Below are positions 33,445-40,726 of a DNA stretch of 64,000 nucleotides, piece by piece (position 1 is the stretch's first letter; every line of letters starts with the position of its first letter). Position numbers and translations under genes: made by a program. Location: assembly GCF_024505145.1 (NCBI RefSeq), contig NZ_JANIAA010000017.1, positions 118,224 to 182,223 on the forward strand. Direction: 5' to 3'. The notes below the pieces were generated by a model. It made no database searches, was not told where the DNA came from, and worked only from the letters and a program-made list of their open reading frames with translations. The stretch is from Streptomyces rugosispiralis (GTDB lineage: Bacteria; Actinomycetota; Actinomycetes; Streptomycetales; Streptomycetaceae).

Positions 33445-33763
33445 TCCCCCGAGGTCGTGTTCCGGGAGTCATGATCAATGAGGCGTTCCCCCGGAACCGT
33501 TCCAGTATGACCCGGCGTCAGGTGTCGACGAGGGCGTTCTCCGGTCGACTTCCGGGCGTTTTCAGGATCATGTCCTATGGGGAGCATTCCCGGGTACGAC
33601 CTCATCGATACGGTCTGACAGGGAATCGAATCGACAACGACAGCGCCGGAGTCATCCACATCGACTGCGAGCCCTTTGCGGGAGGAAGCGGAATTCCACT
33701 GTCCGCAATGCGGCTGTCCGGAGCGGGAATTTCCGCGCCGGGGAAATCGGGGGATCCATTTCC
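33445..33763. other. 319-bp divergent promoter region with a possible zinc-motif frame
   Basis: Regulatory space between the radical-SAM gene and the plus-strand membrane operon. It is less GC-rich than its surroundings. A short frame from an ATG at 33676 encodes CPQCGCPEREF and then HFHDHNRQCQ, a zinc-finger-like C-x2-C-x-C with H-x-H-x4-C, but it runs on in the wrong frame through the next gene. No convincing -10/-35 pair was identified. Confidence 0.4.
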
Positions 33764-34450
33764 ATGATCACAACCGACAGTGTCAACGGGGTGGTGCGCC
33801 GGGGAAGGCTCGGCCGCACCGCCCGCTTCGCGGCCCGATGGCGGGGCAGGCGCGACGGCGCCCGCGGCGTCCCCCGCGTACCGATCCCGGCGCCGCCCGA
33901 GGAGGAGCGGGGCAAGACGCCACCGCCGCCCATCGAGCCACCGGCTCCCGAGCTGCTGATCACCCCGTATGTGATGGAGGTGCGCACCGGCGTCCGCCGG
34001 GCCACCGAGCAGATGCGCGCCGCCCTCATCGGGCGGGAGCACGCCCTGCTCAGCAGGTTGCGCGCGGAGTCGGTGCGCGTGGTCACCCAGTACGACGTCC
34101 GGGAGGACCCCCGGCCCGCGGCGCTCGCGCGGTACGGCCACTGGATGGGCCAGTGGCGCACCAGCGTGGACCGGTGCCGGTCGCATGCCCAGGCCGTCGT
34201 CGACCAGGCCAATCAGCGTCTGGCCTGCTACTGGGACGCGGTGCGCGAGACCCACCCCCAGCTCTCCCGGCTCCCCCGGCGTCCGCCCGGGGACTGGCTG
34301 CCCGGCCGGGTGGAGCTGGACGGGTCCTGGTACCGGCCCGACGTCTGGCTGCTGGCCGACGACGACAGCGCCCGGACGGCCACCTCACGGGCGCTGCACA
34401 TACTCGAACGGCAGAACACCGACCGCGTCGACGGGAGGACCACGCGATGA
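33764..34450 (+). CDS. hypothetical protein, first gene of the membrane/lipoprotein operon
   Basis: A 228-residue protein of unknown family. Residues 1-40 are basic and Arg-rich, 40-65 Pro-rich. Residues 65-150 are amphipathic helices (VMEVRTGVRRATEQMRAALI), and the C-terminus has ELDGSWYRPDVWLLADDDSAR. There is no signal peptide or transmembrane span. The ATG at 33764 lies 10 bp after GGGGGA. Its stop overlaps the lipoprotein start (ATGA). The operon holds two membrane-linked proteins, so a cytoplasmic adaptor role is possible, but no function is assigned. Confidence 0.7.
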   Translation: MITTDSVNGVVRRGRLGRTARFAARWRGRRDGARGVPRVPIPAPPEEERGKTPPPPIEPPAPELLITPYVMEVRTGVRRATEQMRAALIGREHALLSRLRAESVRVVTQYDVREDPRPAALARYGHWMGQWRTSVDRCRSHAQAVVDQANQRLACYWDAVRETHPQLSRLPRRPPGDWLPGRVELDGSWYRPDVWLLADDDSARTATSRALHILERQNTDRVDGRTTR

Positions 34451-35238
34451 CCGCCCAGACCGTCCACAGCCCCGCTCCGGAGCGTCCGGCCGCCCGGCGA
34501 CACCGGAACCGGCGGCACGCGCTCACCGCCGCGCTGGTGCTCGCCCTGGCGGCGGGCGGCACGGCCTGCGGCTCCGACGAGCCGTCACGCTACTCCCGGA
34601 CGTGTGGCGTCGTGGTCGACGGCTCCGGCTCGGCGGCCGCCTCCCGGACCGGCTTCGACGCGGAGGCCAAGCTCAGGGCGACCCTCCAGACGTTCCTGGC
34701 GGACAAGAAGTGCCGCAAGACGTCCTTCGCCCCGATCACCAAGGTGTCCGAGGCGTCCAAGTGCCAGGTCAGCCCGCTGGATCTGGATCCGAACACCTCG
34801 AAGACGGCCGACCGCGAGCGGACCCGCACCACCATGCGCGCGGTGGCCCTCTCCAACGCCCTGAAGCTGCTGCGCTGCGCCCAGAAGGAGGAGCCCGGCT
34901 CCGATGTGCTCGGGGGGCTGTCGCGCATCGGGCTGTCCAAGCCGTCCGGCGACGACGCGGCGTTCGACGTCCTGGTGGTGAGCGACTTCGACCAGGGCGA
35001 CACCGACTTCCGGCTGGGGCGGCAGAACCTGTCCACCGCCGCGAGCCGCCGGACCGTCATCGACGGCTTCCTGAAGTCGCACGGCAGGCCGGAGCTGTCC
35101 GGCGCCGACATCTACCCGGTGGGCTACGGCATGAAGTACGGCACCGGCACCTCCCGGTACGAGCAGTTCAACTCCTTCTGGACGGAGCTTCTGGAGGGGA
35201 GGGTGAAGGCACATGTCCACACCACCTATCGCCGGTGA
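34447..35238 (+). CDS. vWA-like lipoprotein
   Basis: A 263-residue exported protein. A basic N-terminus and the hydrophobic segment ALTAALVLALAAGGTAC end in a lipobox-like GGTAC, so it should be lipid-anchored outside the membrane. The mature part begins with TCGVVVDGSGSAAASR, a D-x-S-x-S MIDAS-like motif, and contains FDVLVVSDFDQGDTDF, together suggesting a von Willebrand A fold that binds a metal and a partner protein. The lipobox lacks the usual Leu at -3. The start overlaps the previous stop; the next gene begins 26 bases before its end. It could be the surface sensor arm of the island. Confidence 0.75.
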   Translation: MTAQTVHSPAPERPAARRHRNRRHALTAALVLALAAGGTACGSDEPSRYSRTCGVVVDGSGSAAASRTGFDAEAKLRATLQTFLADKKCRKTSFAPITKVSEASKCQVSPLDLDPNTSKTADRERTRTTMRAVALSNALKLLRCAQKEEPGSDVLGGLSRIGLSKPSGDDAAFDVLVVSDFDQGDTDFRLGRQNLSTAASRRTVIDGFLKSHGRPELSGADIYPVGYGMKYGTGTSRYEQFNSFWTELLEGRVKAHVHTTYRR

Positions 35239-36739
35239 CGACGAGGCACCGCGGCGGCTGAGGCTGCGCCGCCGCAGGGCCGACGCCGACCGCGGGCGCC
35301 GCGGCGGGCGGACGGCCGCGCGGCGGTTCCCCGACGGGGCGCTGCCGCAGCCCGAGCCCGTCGCCTCGGATGTCATCCGGGCCGGTGACAGCGTCTGGCT
35401 GCTGGACCGGGCGCGCAAGCACGGCGCCTCGGCGGCCTCGCACAAGGTCTTCGACCCCTGGGTGCTGGCCGCCCCAGACCGGGTGCCCTACTTCGCCGAG
35501 CTGGCCAGTCTGCGCAACAAGGTCCGGCACCGGCTCGCCGAGGAGCAGGCGCGGGCCGAGGAGGACGGCGCGCTGGAGGCGAGCCGGGTCCGGGCGGCCG
35601 CCACCGCCGCCGGAGTGCGGCTGGAGCGCGCGGGCCGACGGCGGGCCGCCCTGGAGCAGCGGCAGACGGTGACCACCGACCAGTTGGACCGGCTGGCGCG
35701 GCGGGCCGACCGGTGGCAGACCTTCCGCGACACCGTACGAGGCGGTTTCGAGCGCCGGTGGCTGCGCGCCCGTATGCCCGCCGATGCCGACGACGCCACC
35801 GCTCCCGAACGGCCAAACGCCACGCGGAGCGAGGACGAGCCGCAGACCACCGGTGGCCACGCCCGCTGGCAGGCGGTGTCCGACCACGATCCGGTGGCGG
35901 AGGCGGACGCGGCCGAGCGGGCCCTGTCCACCAGGGCGGCATGGGAGGGGGCGGCGGCGCGCCCCGGTATGCCGCGCTGGATGAAGTTCGGGGTGCTGGT
36001 CATCCTGATCGTGGTCGAACTGCCCGTCTACTACTCGGTGTTCGAGAATCTGCACGGTGTCGGGCGGTTCGCCGATCTGCTCTCCTACAGCCTCATGGTG
36101 GCCGTGGCGGTGGCGATGGTCCTCGCCCCGCATATCGCGGGCTGGATCCTGCGGCGGCGCTCCGTCACCGGCGCGGTCCGGCTGTCGTCCGTGCCCGCCT
36201 TCGCCCTGCTGGGCATATGGGCTTACGGCGCCTGGGCGTTGGGGGATCTACGGGCCAAGGTGGCGTTCCGGCAGGAGCCTCCGCTGGAGCTGCCGCCCGA
36301 TGTGGCCGCGGATGTCGAGGACAACGTGCGCAACCCGCCGAGCCTCCTCGATTCCCTGCACCTGGACCCGCACAGCGTGTCCTGGATGTTCATCGCCCTG
36401 CTGCTGCTCTCCGGTGGCATCGCCTTCCTGATCGGGCTGGGCGAGGAGCATCCGTATCTGGCGGCGTACCGGACCACGTCCGAGCGGCTGCGGGAGCTGG
36501 AGCGGGACATCGAGACGGATCTCGCCGGTTCCGAGCGTGCCAGGGAGGCCGAGGCCACCGTGGGCGCCCGCGTGAGCGCCCGCCGCGCGGCCCATGAGGA
36601 GCGGCTCTACGCGGTCGACGAGCTGTACGAAGCGGCGGCCCACGCCTACCTGGACGGCGTGGCCATGGAGTCCGGCGATCCGGCGGTCACGGAGGCCGCC
36701 ATGCGGCTGTCCGGTCAGTGGCCGCTGCTGCCGCGCTGA
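35213..36739 (+). CDS. membrane protein with coiled coils on both sides of four TM helices
   Basis: A 508-residue protein of unknown family. Residues 1-40 are very basic. Residues 90-180 are coiled coil (LRNKVRHRLAEEQARAEEDG). Transmembrane spans lie near 258-278 (KFGVLVILIVVELPVYYSV), 287-310, 322-342 and 391-411 (SWMFIALLLLSGGIAFLIG). A second coiled coil follows (TSERLRELERDIETDL). The gene starts 26 bp inside the lipoprotein gene, so the two are coupled. It may carry a signal from the outer lipoprotein to cytoplasmic partners; this is inference from layout. Confidence 0.75.
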   Translation: MSTPPIAGDDEAPRRLRLRRRRADADRGRRGGRTAARRFPDGALPQPEPVASDVIRAGDSVWLLDRARKHGASAASHKVFDPWVLAAPDRVPYFAELASLRNKVRHRLAEEQARAEEDGALEASRVRAAATAAGVRLERAGRRRAALEQRQTVTTDQLDRLARRADRWQTFRDTVRGGFERRWLRARMPADADDATAPERPNATRSEDEPQTTGGHARWQAVSDHDPVAEADAAERALSTRAAWEGAAARPGMPRWMKFGVLVILIVVELPVYYSVFENLHGVGRFADLLSYSLMVAVAVAMVLAPHIAGWILRRRSVTGAVRLSSVPAFALLGIWAYGAWALGDLRAKVAFRQEPPLELPPDVAADVEDNVRNPPSLLDSLHLDPHSVSWMFIALLLLSGGIAFLIGLGEEHPYLAAYRTTSERLRELERDIETDLAGSERAREAEATVGARVSARRAAHEERLYAVDELYEAAAHAYLDGVAMESGDPAVTEAAMRLSGQWPLLPR

Positions 36740-36788
36740 GGGCGTGCGGCACACCGAAAGGACACACTCGGAACCGCGGGGGGTGGCG

Positions 36789-38204
36789 ATGGAGCCGACG
36801 GCACCGTCGCAGTACATACTCATCACACAGTGTCTGCAGAACGACTTCTTCCTCAACCTGGACTGCCAGTTGTCCCTGCCGGACGGCGCGGTGTCCAAAC
36901 TGCTGCTCGACAGCGAGAGCGGTGCGTCCCTCCGCACGGAGGGCCACCGCCGGGCGCTGTCCGCGGCGGAGCTGCGCCGTTCGCCACTTGCCCGCTTCCT
37001 CGACGCCACCGTGGGCTCCCGGACACGCGGACACGGGGACGGGGTCCTGCATCTGATCAACATCCGTGACTGGCATGTTCCGGGAGAGGCGTACGACCTG
37101 GAGCGCAGGCACTACGGAGCACACTGCGAGGCCGACACCTGGGGGGCGGCGTACGTCGACGGGCTCACGGACCTGCTGGCCCCGGATGTGCGTGCGCCCG
37201 CGGACGCCGAAGACGGCTGGGGCGGGAAACTCCGCGTCCACCATGTGCGGTCCAACACCCTCTTCGACTTCCAGCACAGCTCCGGCGGACGTCCCGAGCT
37301 CAGCGAACCGGCGCCGCTGACGACGTTGCTGGACGGTCTGCTGGGCGACGGACGGCGGGAGACCACGCATGTCGTGGTGATCGGTGTGCTCACCGACATC
37401 AAGGTCCAGCTATTGCTGACCGGTATCCGCTCCCGCTACGACGTGCGGCAGCTCGTGGTCTCGGACGCGCTCACCGCCAGCAGAACCCTGGAGCGCCATC
37501 TGACGGCGCTGGACTTCTGCCAGCGTGTGCTGCACACCGAGGTGATGACCGGTCTGGCGGAGCTGGCCCGTTTCCTGGGCTCGCGGCCGGACGACGACCG
37601 GCGGCTGTCCCGTGGCGGGGACGCGGAGTTCGTGGAGTACTCCTCGTACATCCAGGACAAGCAGGGCATCCTGTCCTACGAGGACGCCAGGATGCGGGAC
37701 TATCGCATCCAGACCGCCGAACGCCTCCGGCGAGCGCAGCACACGGTGGGGTTCGCCAGCAAGTTCCTGCTGGGGCTGGGTACATGCCTGCTGGCCAGTG
37801 CGCTTCTGCTGTCACTCGTCGGCGTCTTCCTCCCGGACCGTATCGGGTGGCAGAGCCCCGCCGTGCTCGGGGCACTCGGCGCGGGGCAGATCGTCACGCT
37901 GTTCTTCGCCCGGCCGGTCCGGTCGGTGCAGGACGCGCTGGCCGAGGAGACCCGTTACCGGATGATTCTCGAGACCCGCAGTCTGAAGGTGGCCCTGGCC
38001 CGCTTCCACATCACCACGGCGGCCGCGCTCCGGCGGCATGACGATGTCGAGGGCCAAACCGATGCCCTGGCACGGCAGTTGGAGATCCTGGAGAGGATGG
38101 ACACGGCCGATATCGAACAGCTGAAGCAACTGGGGGTTGACCCGCGCGCCGAACCACCCGGGGCGGGCCGCCCCCGCGGCAGGAACCACTCACGGGCTTC
38201 CTGA
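36789..38204 (+). CDS. isochorismatase-like protein with C-terminal membrane hairpin; catalytic residues altered
   Basis: A 471-residue protein. Residues 8-260 follow the cysteine-hydrolase/isochorismatase fold: ILITQCLQNDFFLN corresponds to the usual D-x-Q-N-D-F, and HVVVIGVLTDIKVQLLLTG to the segment that normally holds the catalytic Cys. The expected Asp is Cys and the expected Cys is Lys, so classic hydrolase chemistry is unlikely. Two transmembrane helices (near 325-348 and 355-375) are followed by a helical tail. It may be a ligand-binding or effector pseudoenzyme anchored at the membrane. It is the last gene of the island, 49 bp after the coiled-coil membrane gene. Confidence 0.75.
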   Translation: MEPTAPSQYILITQCLQNDFFLNLDCQLSLPDGAVSKLLLDSESGASLRTEGHRRALSAAELRRSPLARFLDATVGSRTRGHGDGVLHLINIRDWHVPGEAYDLERRHYGAHCEADTWGAAYVDGLTDLLAPDVRAPADAEDGWGGKLRVHHVRSNTLFDFQHSSGGRPELSEPAPLTTLLDGLLGDGRRETTHVVVIGVLTDIKVQLLLTGIRSRYDVRQLVVSDALTASRTLERHLTALDFCQRVLHTEVMTGLAELARFLGSRPDDDRRLSRGGDAEFVEYSSYIQDKQGILSYEDARMRDYRIQTAERLRRAQHTVGFASKFLLGLGTCLLASALLLSLVGVFLPDRIGWQSPAVLGALGAGQIVTLFFARPVRSVQDALAEETRYRMILETRSLKVALARFHITTAAALRRHDDVEGQTDALARQLEILERMDTADIEQLKQLGVDPRAEPPGAGRPRGRNHSRAS

Positions 38205-38222
38205 CCAATTCGTCCGGTCCCG

Positions 38223-39047
38223 TCAGGCCTGGACCACCGGTGCCTGGAGTTCCGTGACCCACTCGTCGCGGTTCTCCGGGCACTCCAGGTTGATCTCCCG
38301 GGGGTAGCCGGCCGACCGGTAGCCGTTGCCGTCGATCCAATGGGCCAGGGCCTGGGCCGTGGGCACCACCGCGTCCATCGAGCCGCGGTGGACGATGGTC
38401 GCGGCCCGGTCGACGGGCGGCAGATCGAGGATCGTCAGGTCCGCACCGTCCCGGAGCGGGGCGGAGACCTGGACGGCGGCGTGGACGGTGACGGCGCCAC
38501 CGCCTTCCGGGGCGTCCTCGTAGTACGCGACACCGGGGCCCGCCGGGGTGATGCCCGCCGTGTGGAGGCGCCGGAACAGCTCGGCGTAGAGGGGCGTGAT
38601 GACCGGGCCGATGTCCTGGGGCTCGAAACCGGCGGCGGTCGCGGTCAGCTCCGCCACCCGCACCGCGGGGAGCGTCTTGATGACGACGTCGTTCGTGGGC
38701 ATGTGTCCCTCGCTCTCGATCGACCGGAGCCTCGCCTCGACCTGCACCAGCCGTGCCGCCGCGGCGGCCGCCGCGGCCTCCAGCTCGGCCCGCCGCAGCC
38801 GCAGCATGCCGCGCAGCTCCTCGGTGCCGACCTTGTCGTCCACGATGTCCCGCACCTGCTGGAGGGTGAAGCCGAGCTCTTTCAGCGCGATGATCCGGTT
38901 CAGCCGGCTGAGCTGGGCGGCCGAGTAGGAGCGGTATCCGGTGGCGGGGTCGACATGGGCCGGGCGCAGCAGTCCGGTGGCGTCGTAGTGGCGCAGCATC
39001 CGGACCGAGACGCGGCCGTGCCGGGCGAAGTCTCCGATGGTGAACAT
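38223..39047 (-). CDS. MerR family regulator with GyrI-like effector domain
   Basis: A 274-residue BmrR-type regulator. TIGDFARHGRVSVRMLRHYD and ATGYRSYSAAQLSRLNRI make the MerR winged helix. A coiled coil (residues 75-115, with an alanine run) links to a C-terminal GyrI-like ligand domain (VVIKTLPAVRVAELT through WVTELQAPV). Such proteins sense hydrophobic drugs or metabolites. The ATG at 39047 has GGAG upstream. It lies 53 bp downstream of the rifN-like gene on the same strand, so it may be co-transcribed with the AHBA genes and could respond to the ansamycin; that is inference. Confidence 0.9.
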   Translation of the reverse strand: MFTIGDFARHGRVSVRMLRHYDATGLLRPAHVDPATGYRSYSAAQLSRLNRIIALKELGFTLQQVRDIVDDKVGTEELRGMLRLRRAELEAAAAAAAARLVQVEARLRSIESEGHMPTNDVVIKTLPAVRVAELTATAAGFEPQDIGPVITPLYAELFRRLHTAGITPAGPGVAYYEDAPEGGGAVTVHAAVQVSAPLRDGADLTILDLPPVDRAATIVHRGSMDAVVPTAQALAHWIDGNGYRSAGYPREINLECPENRDEWVTELQAPVVQA

Positions 39048-39100
39048 GATGGCTCCGAGTTCAGCGCCTGACACGGTGTGAGGGTCAAGGGGCGGCCGGA

Positions 39101-40009
39101 TCAGTCCGGCAGCCCCCTGGCCAGCAGAACGGCGCCGTGCAGTGACGACAGCCCGCCCAGTGTCGCAGGCCGGACCGGTGGCAGCGGATGCCCCAGCCGC
39201 TCCAGCGCCGCCGTGCGCTCGGCCACCATCGCGACAAGCTCCGGCATCGCCGCGCCGAACCCTCCGCCGATCAGCACCAGCGAGGGATGGACCAGCTCGC
39301 ACACACCGGCCACGGCCGTGGCCAGGGCCCGGCCGCTCTCCCGCAGCGCCGCCACGGCCCACCGCTCGCCGTCCCGCACGGCCTCGCGCAGCGCGGTGAA
39401 GTCCACCTCCTCGCCCCGCCGCCGCGCCGCCCGGCGCAGGGTCGCCGGGCCCGATGCCGCCGCCTGGACGCAGCCGCGCCGGCCGCAGTCGCACAGCGGG
39501 CCGTCACGGTCCACGATCAGGTGGCCGACCTCGCAGGAGCCGCGGCCCACGCCGGGGACGGGCTGTCCGTTCAGCACGATGCCACCGCCGATGCCGGTGC
39601 CGACGCCGAGGTAGAGCAGATCGGGGCAGCCCGCCTCGTGTGCTTCGGCGAGGGCGGCCAGATCGCCGTCGTCGGCGCAGCGCACCTCGGCGTCGCCGAA
39701 GAGCGCGGACAGCGCGCCACGCAGCTCCACTCCGGCCCAGCCGGGGCGGCCGGGCCAGGCGGTGACCGTGCCGGTGGCGTCGAGGGTGGCGGGCAGCGCG
39801 ACCCCGACGCCGGTGAGTCGCTCGGGGTCGCACAGTTCCCTGATGTGCCGCGCCAGCAGTTCCAGGTCGCGGGTGGCGCCGCCCGGCGTGATCGCGTCCG
39901 TACCGTCCGGCTCTGCCCAGCGGAAGGAGGATTCGCGGGTGCTCAGGTCGTCGTGTTCGAGGCGCAGCGCCACTTTGGTGCCGCCCACGTCGATTCCCAG
40001 ATGACTGAT
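39101..40009 (-). CDS. rifN: ROK-family sugar kinase, RifN-like kanosamine kinase, with probable ATC start
   Basis: A ROK kinase of about 302 residues: LGIDVGGTKVALRLEHDD (ATP site), LLYLGVGTGIGGGIVLNG, then the ROK zinc motif CDCGRRGCVQAAASG. In rifamycin-type pathways RifN phosphorylates kanosamine at C6. The first ordinary start in frame (GTG, 39988) would cut into the ATP-binding motif. Upstream, GGGAGG-CGACC-ATC places an ATC at 40009 at ideal distance and gives MSHLGIDVGGTK, so a rare ATC start (or a mutated ATG) is proposed. It follows the rifJ homologue by 55 bp in one operon. Confidence 0.85.
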   Translation of the reverse strand: MSHLGIDVGGTKVALRLEHDDLSTRESSFRWAEPDGTDAITPGGATRDLELLARHIRELCDPERLTGVGVALPATLDATGTVTAWPGRPGWAGVELRGALSALFGDAEVRCADDGDLAALAEAHEAGCPDLLYLGVGTGIGGGIVLNGQPVPGVGRGSCEVGHLIVDRDGPLCDCGRRGCVQAAASGPATLRRAARRRGEEVDFTALREAVRDGERWAVAALRESGRALATAVAGVCELVHPSLVLIGGGFGAAMPELVAMVAERTAALERLGHPLPPVRPATLGGLSSLHGAVLLARGLPD

Positions 40010-40064
40010 GGTCGCCTCCCGGCTCGTCAGCCGTCGCGGTGTGGGGTGGCGGCGGGGCGGGCGC

Positions 40065-40499
40065 TCAGTCCGGCACCTTTTCGAGCAGGGCGCGTGCGGC
40101 GAGCCGATAGCCCACCGCGCCGAGCCCGAAGATGACGCCCGCGGCCAGCGGTCCGGTCACCGACTCATGGCGGAACTGCTCGCGGGCCCAGACATTCGAC
40201 AGATGCACTTCTATCCAGGGCCGCGGATAGTTGGCCAGCGCGTCCCTGAGACCCCATCCGGCCATCATGAGGGCGGCCGGATTGATGATGGCGCCGACCG
40301 TATCGTAGTTCCCCTGAATGGTTTGGATGATCTCCGCTTCGCCGTCGAACTGGTAGGAATCCACTTTCCAGCCGCGCTCCGCGACCTCTTCTCCGACCCA
40401 GCGCTCGATGTCCTGCAACGTATCGGTGCCATAGATCTCGGGCTGACGCTTCCCGAGGATGCCGAGATTCGGTCCGTTCACCAACAACAGCCTGCTCAC
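40065..40499 (-). CDS. rifJ: type II 3-dehydroquinate dehydratase, RifJ-like (aminoDHQ dehydratase)
   Basis: A 144-residue type II dehydroquinase. RLLLVNGPNLGILGKRQPEIYG is the N-terminal catalytic segment with Asn, Arg and Tyr; QTIQGNYDTVGAIINPAALM and PWIEVHLSNVWAREQFRHES complete the site. Beside AHBA synthase it should convert aminodehydroquinate to aminodehydroshikimate, as RifJ does, rather than serve the shikimate pathway. The GTG at 40499 is preferred because it begins the conserved strand and gives the usual length; GAGGTG lies just upstream. It is divergent from the AHBA synthase gene. A TATAAA on the minus strand near 40555 is a plausible -10. Confidence 0.9.
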   Translation of the reverse strand: MSRLLLVNGPNLGILGKRQPEIYGTDTLQDIERWVGEEVAERGWKVDSYQFDGEAEIIQTIQGNYDTVGAIINPAALMMAGWGLRDALANYPRPWIEVHLSNVWAREQFRHESVTGPLAAGVIFGLGAVGYRLAARALLEKVPD

Positions 40500-40663
40500 T
40501 GCGCACCTCACCATGTGGGGTCGGCTCAATTACAGCGGCTCATCACGGAAGTGCCATTTATAGCACGGCACCCCTGGCCTGGGCGTGGGAGTTTGACCGG
40601 CCGTGTTTTTAAGGGGGCTATAGGGGGGCGCTGAGGGGGAATGACGTTTCGCCCGTCGTCCGG

Positions 40664-40710
40664 TTAGCGTGCTAATGCGTCCGCCGCGGACCTGCCTCCA
40701 TAACGCATTA
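40664..40710. promoter_or_regulatory. palindromes in the rifJ/rifK divergent promoter region
   Basis: TTAGC-GT-GCTAA (40664-40675) is a perfect palindrome. Overlapping it, TAATGCGT (40673-40680) is an inverted copy of ACGCATTA (40703-40710). The second arm ends where the AHBA synthase ribosome site (AGGGAG, 40711) begins. This is a candidate operator or leader hairpin for the AHBA operon. Confidence 0.5.
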
Positions 40711-40726
40711 AGGGAGTAGGGAAATC

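Noticed and set aside
39101..39988. rifN-like gene starting at GTG 39988
   Set aside because: This start removes the conserved LGIDV part of the ATP-binding site and has no ribosome site; the ATC at 40009 fits better.
40619..40624. TATAGG as -10 of the AHBA synthase promoter with TTGACC at 40592
   Set aside because: The spacing between them (21 bp) is too long for a standard sigma-70 promoter.
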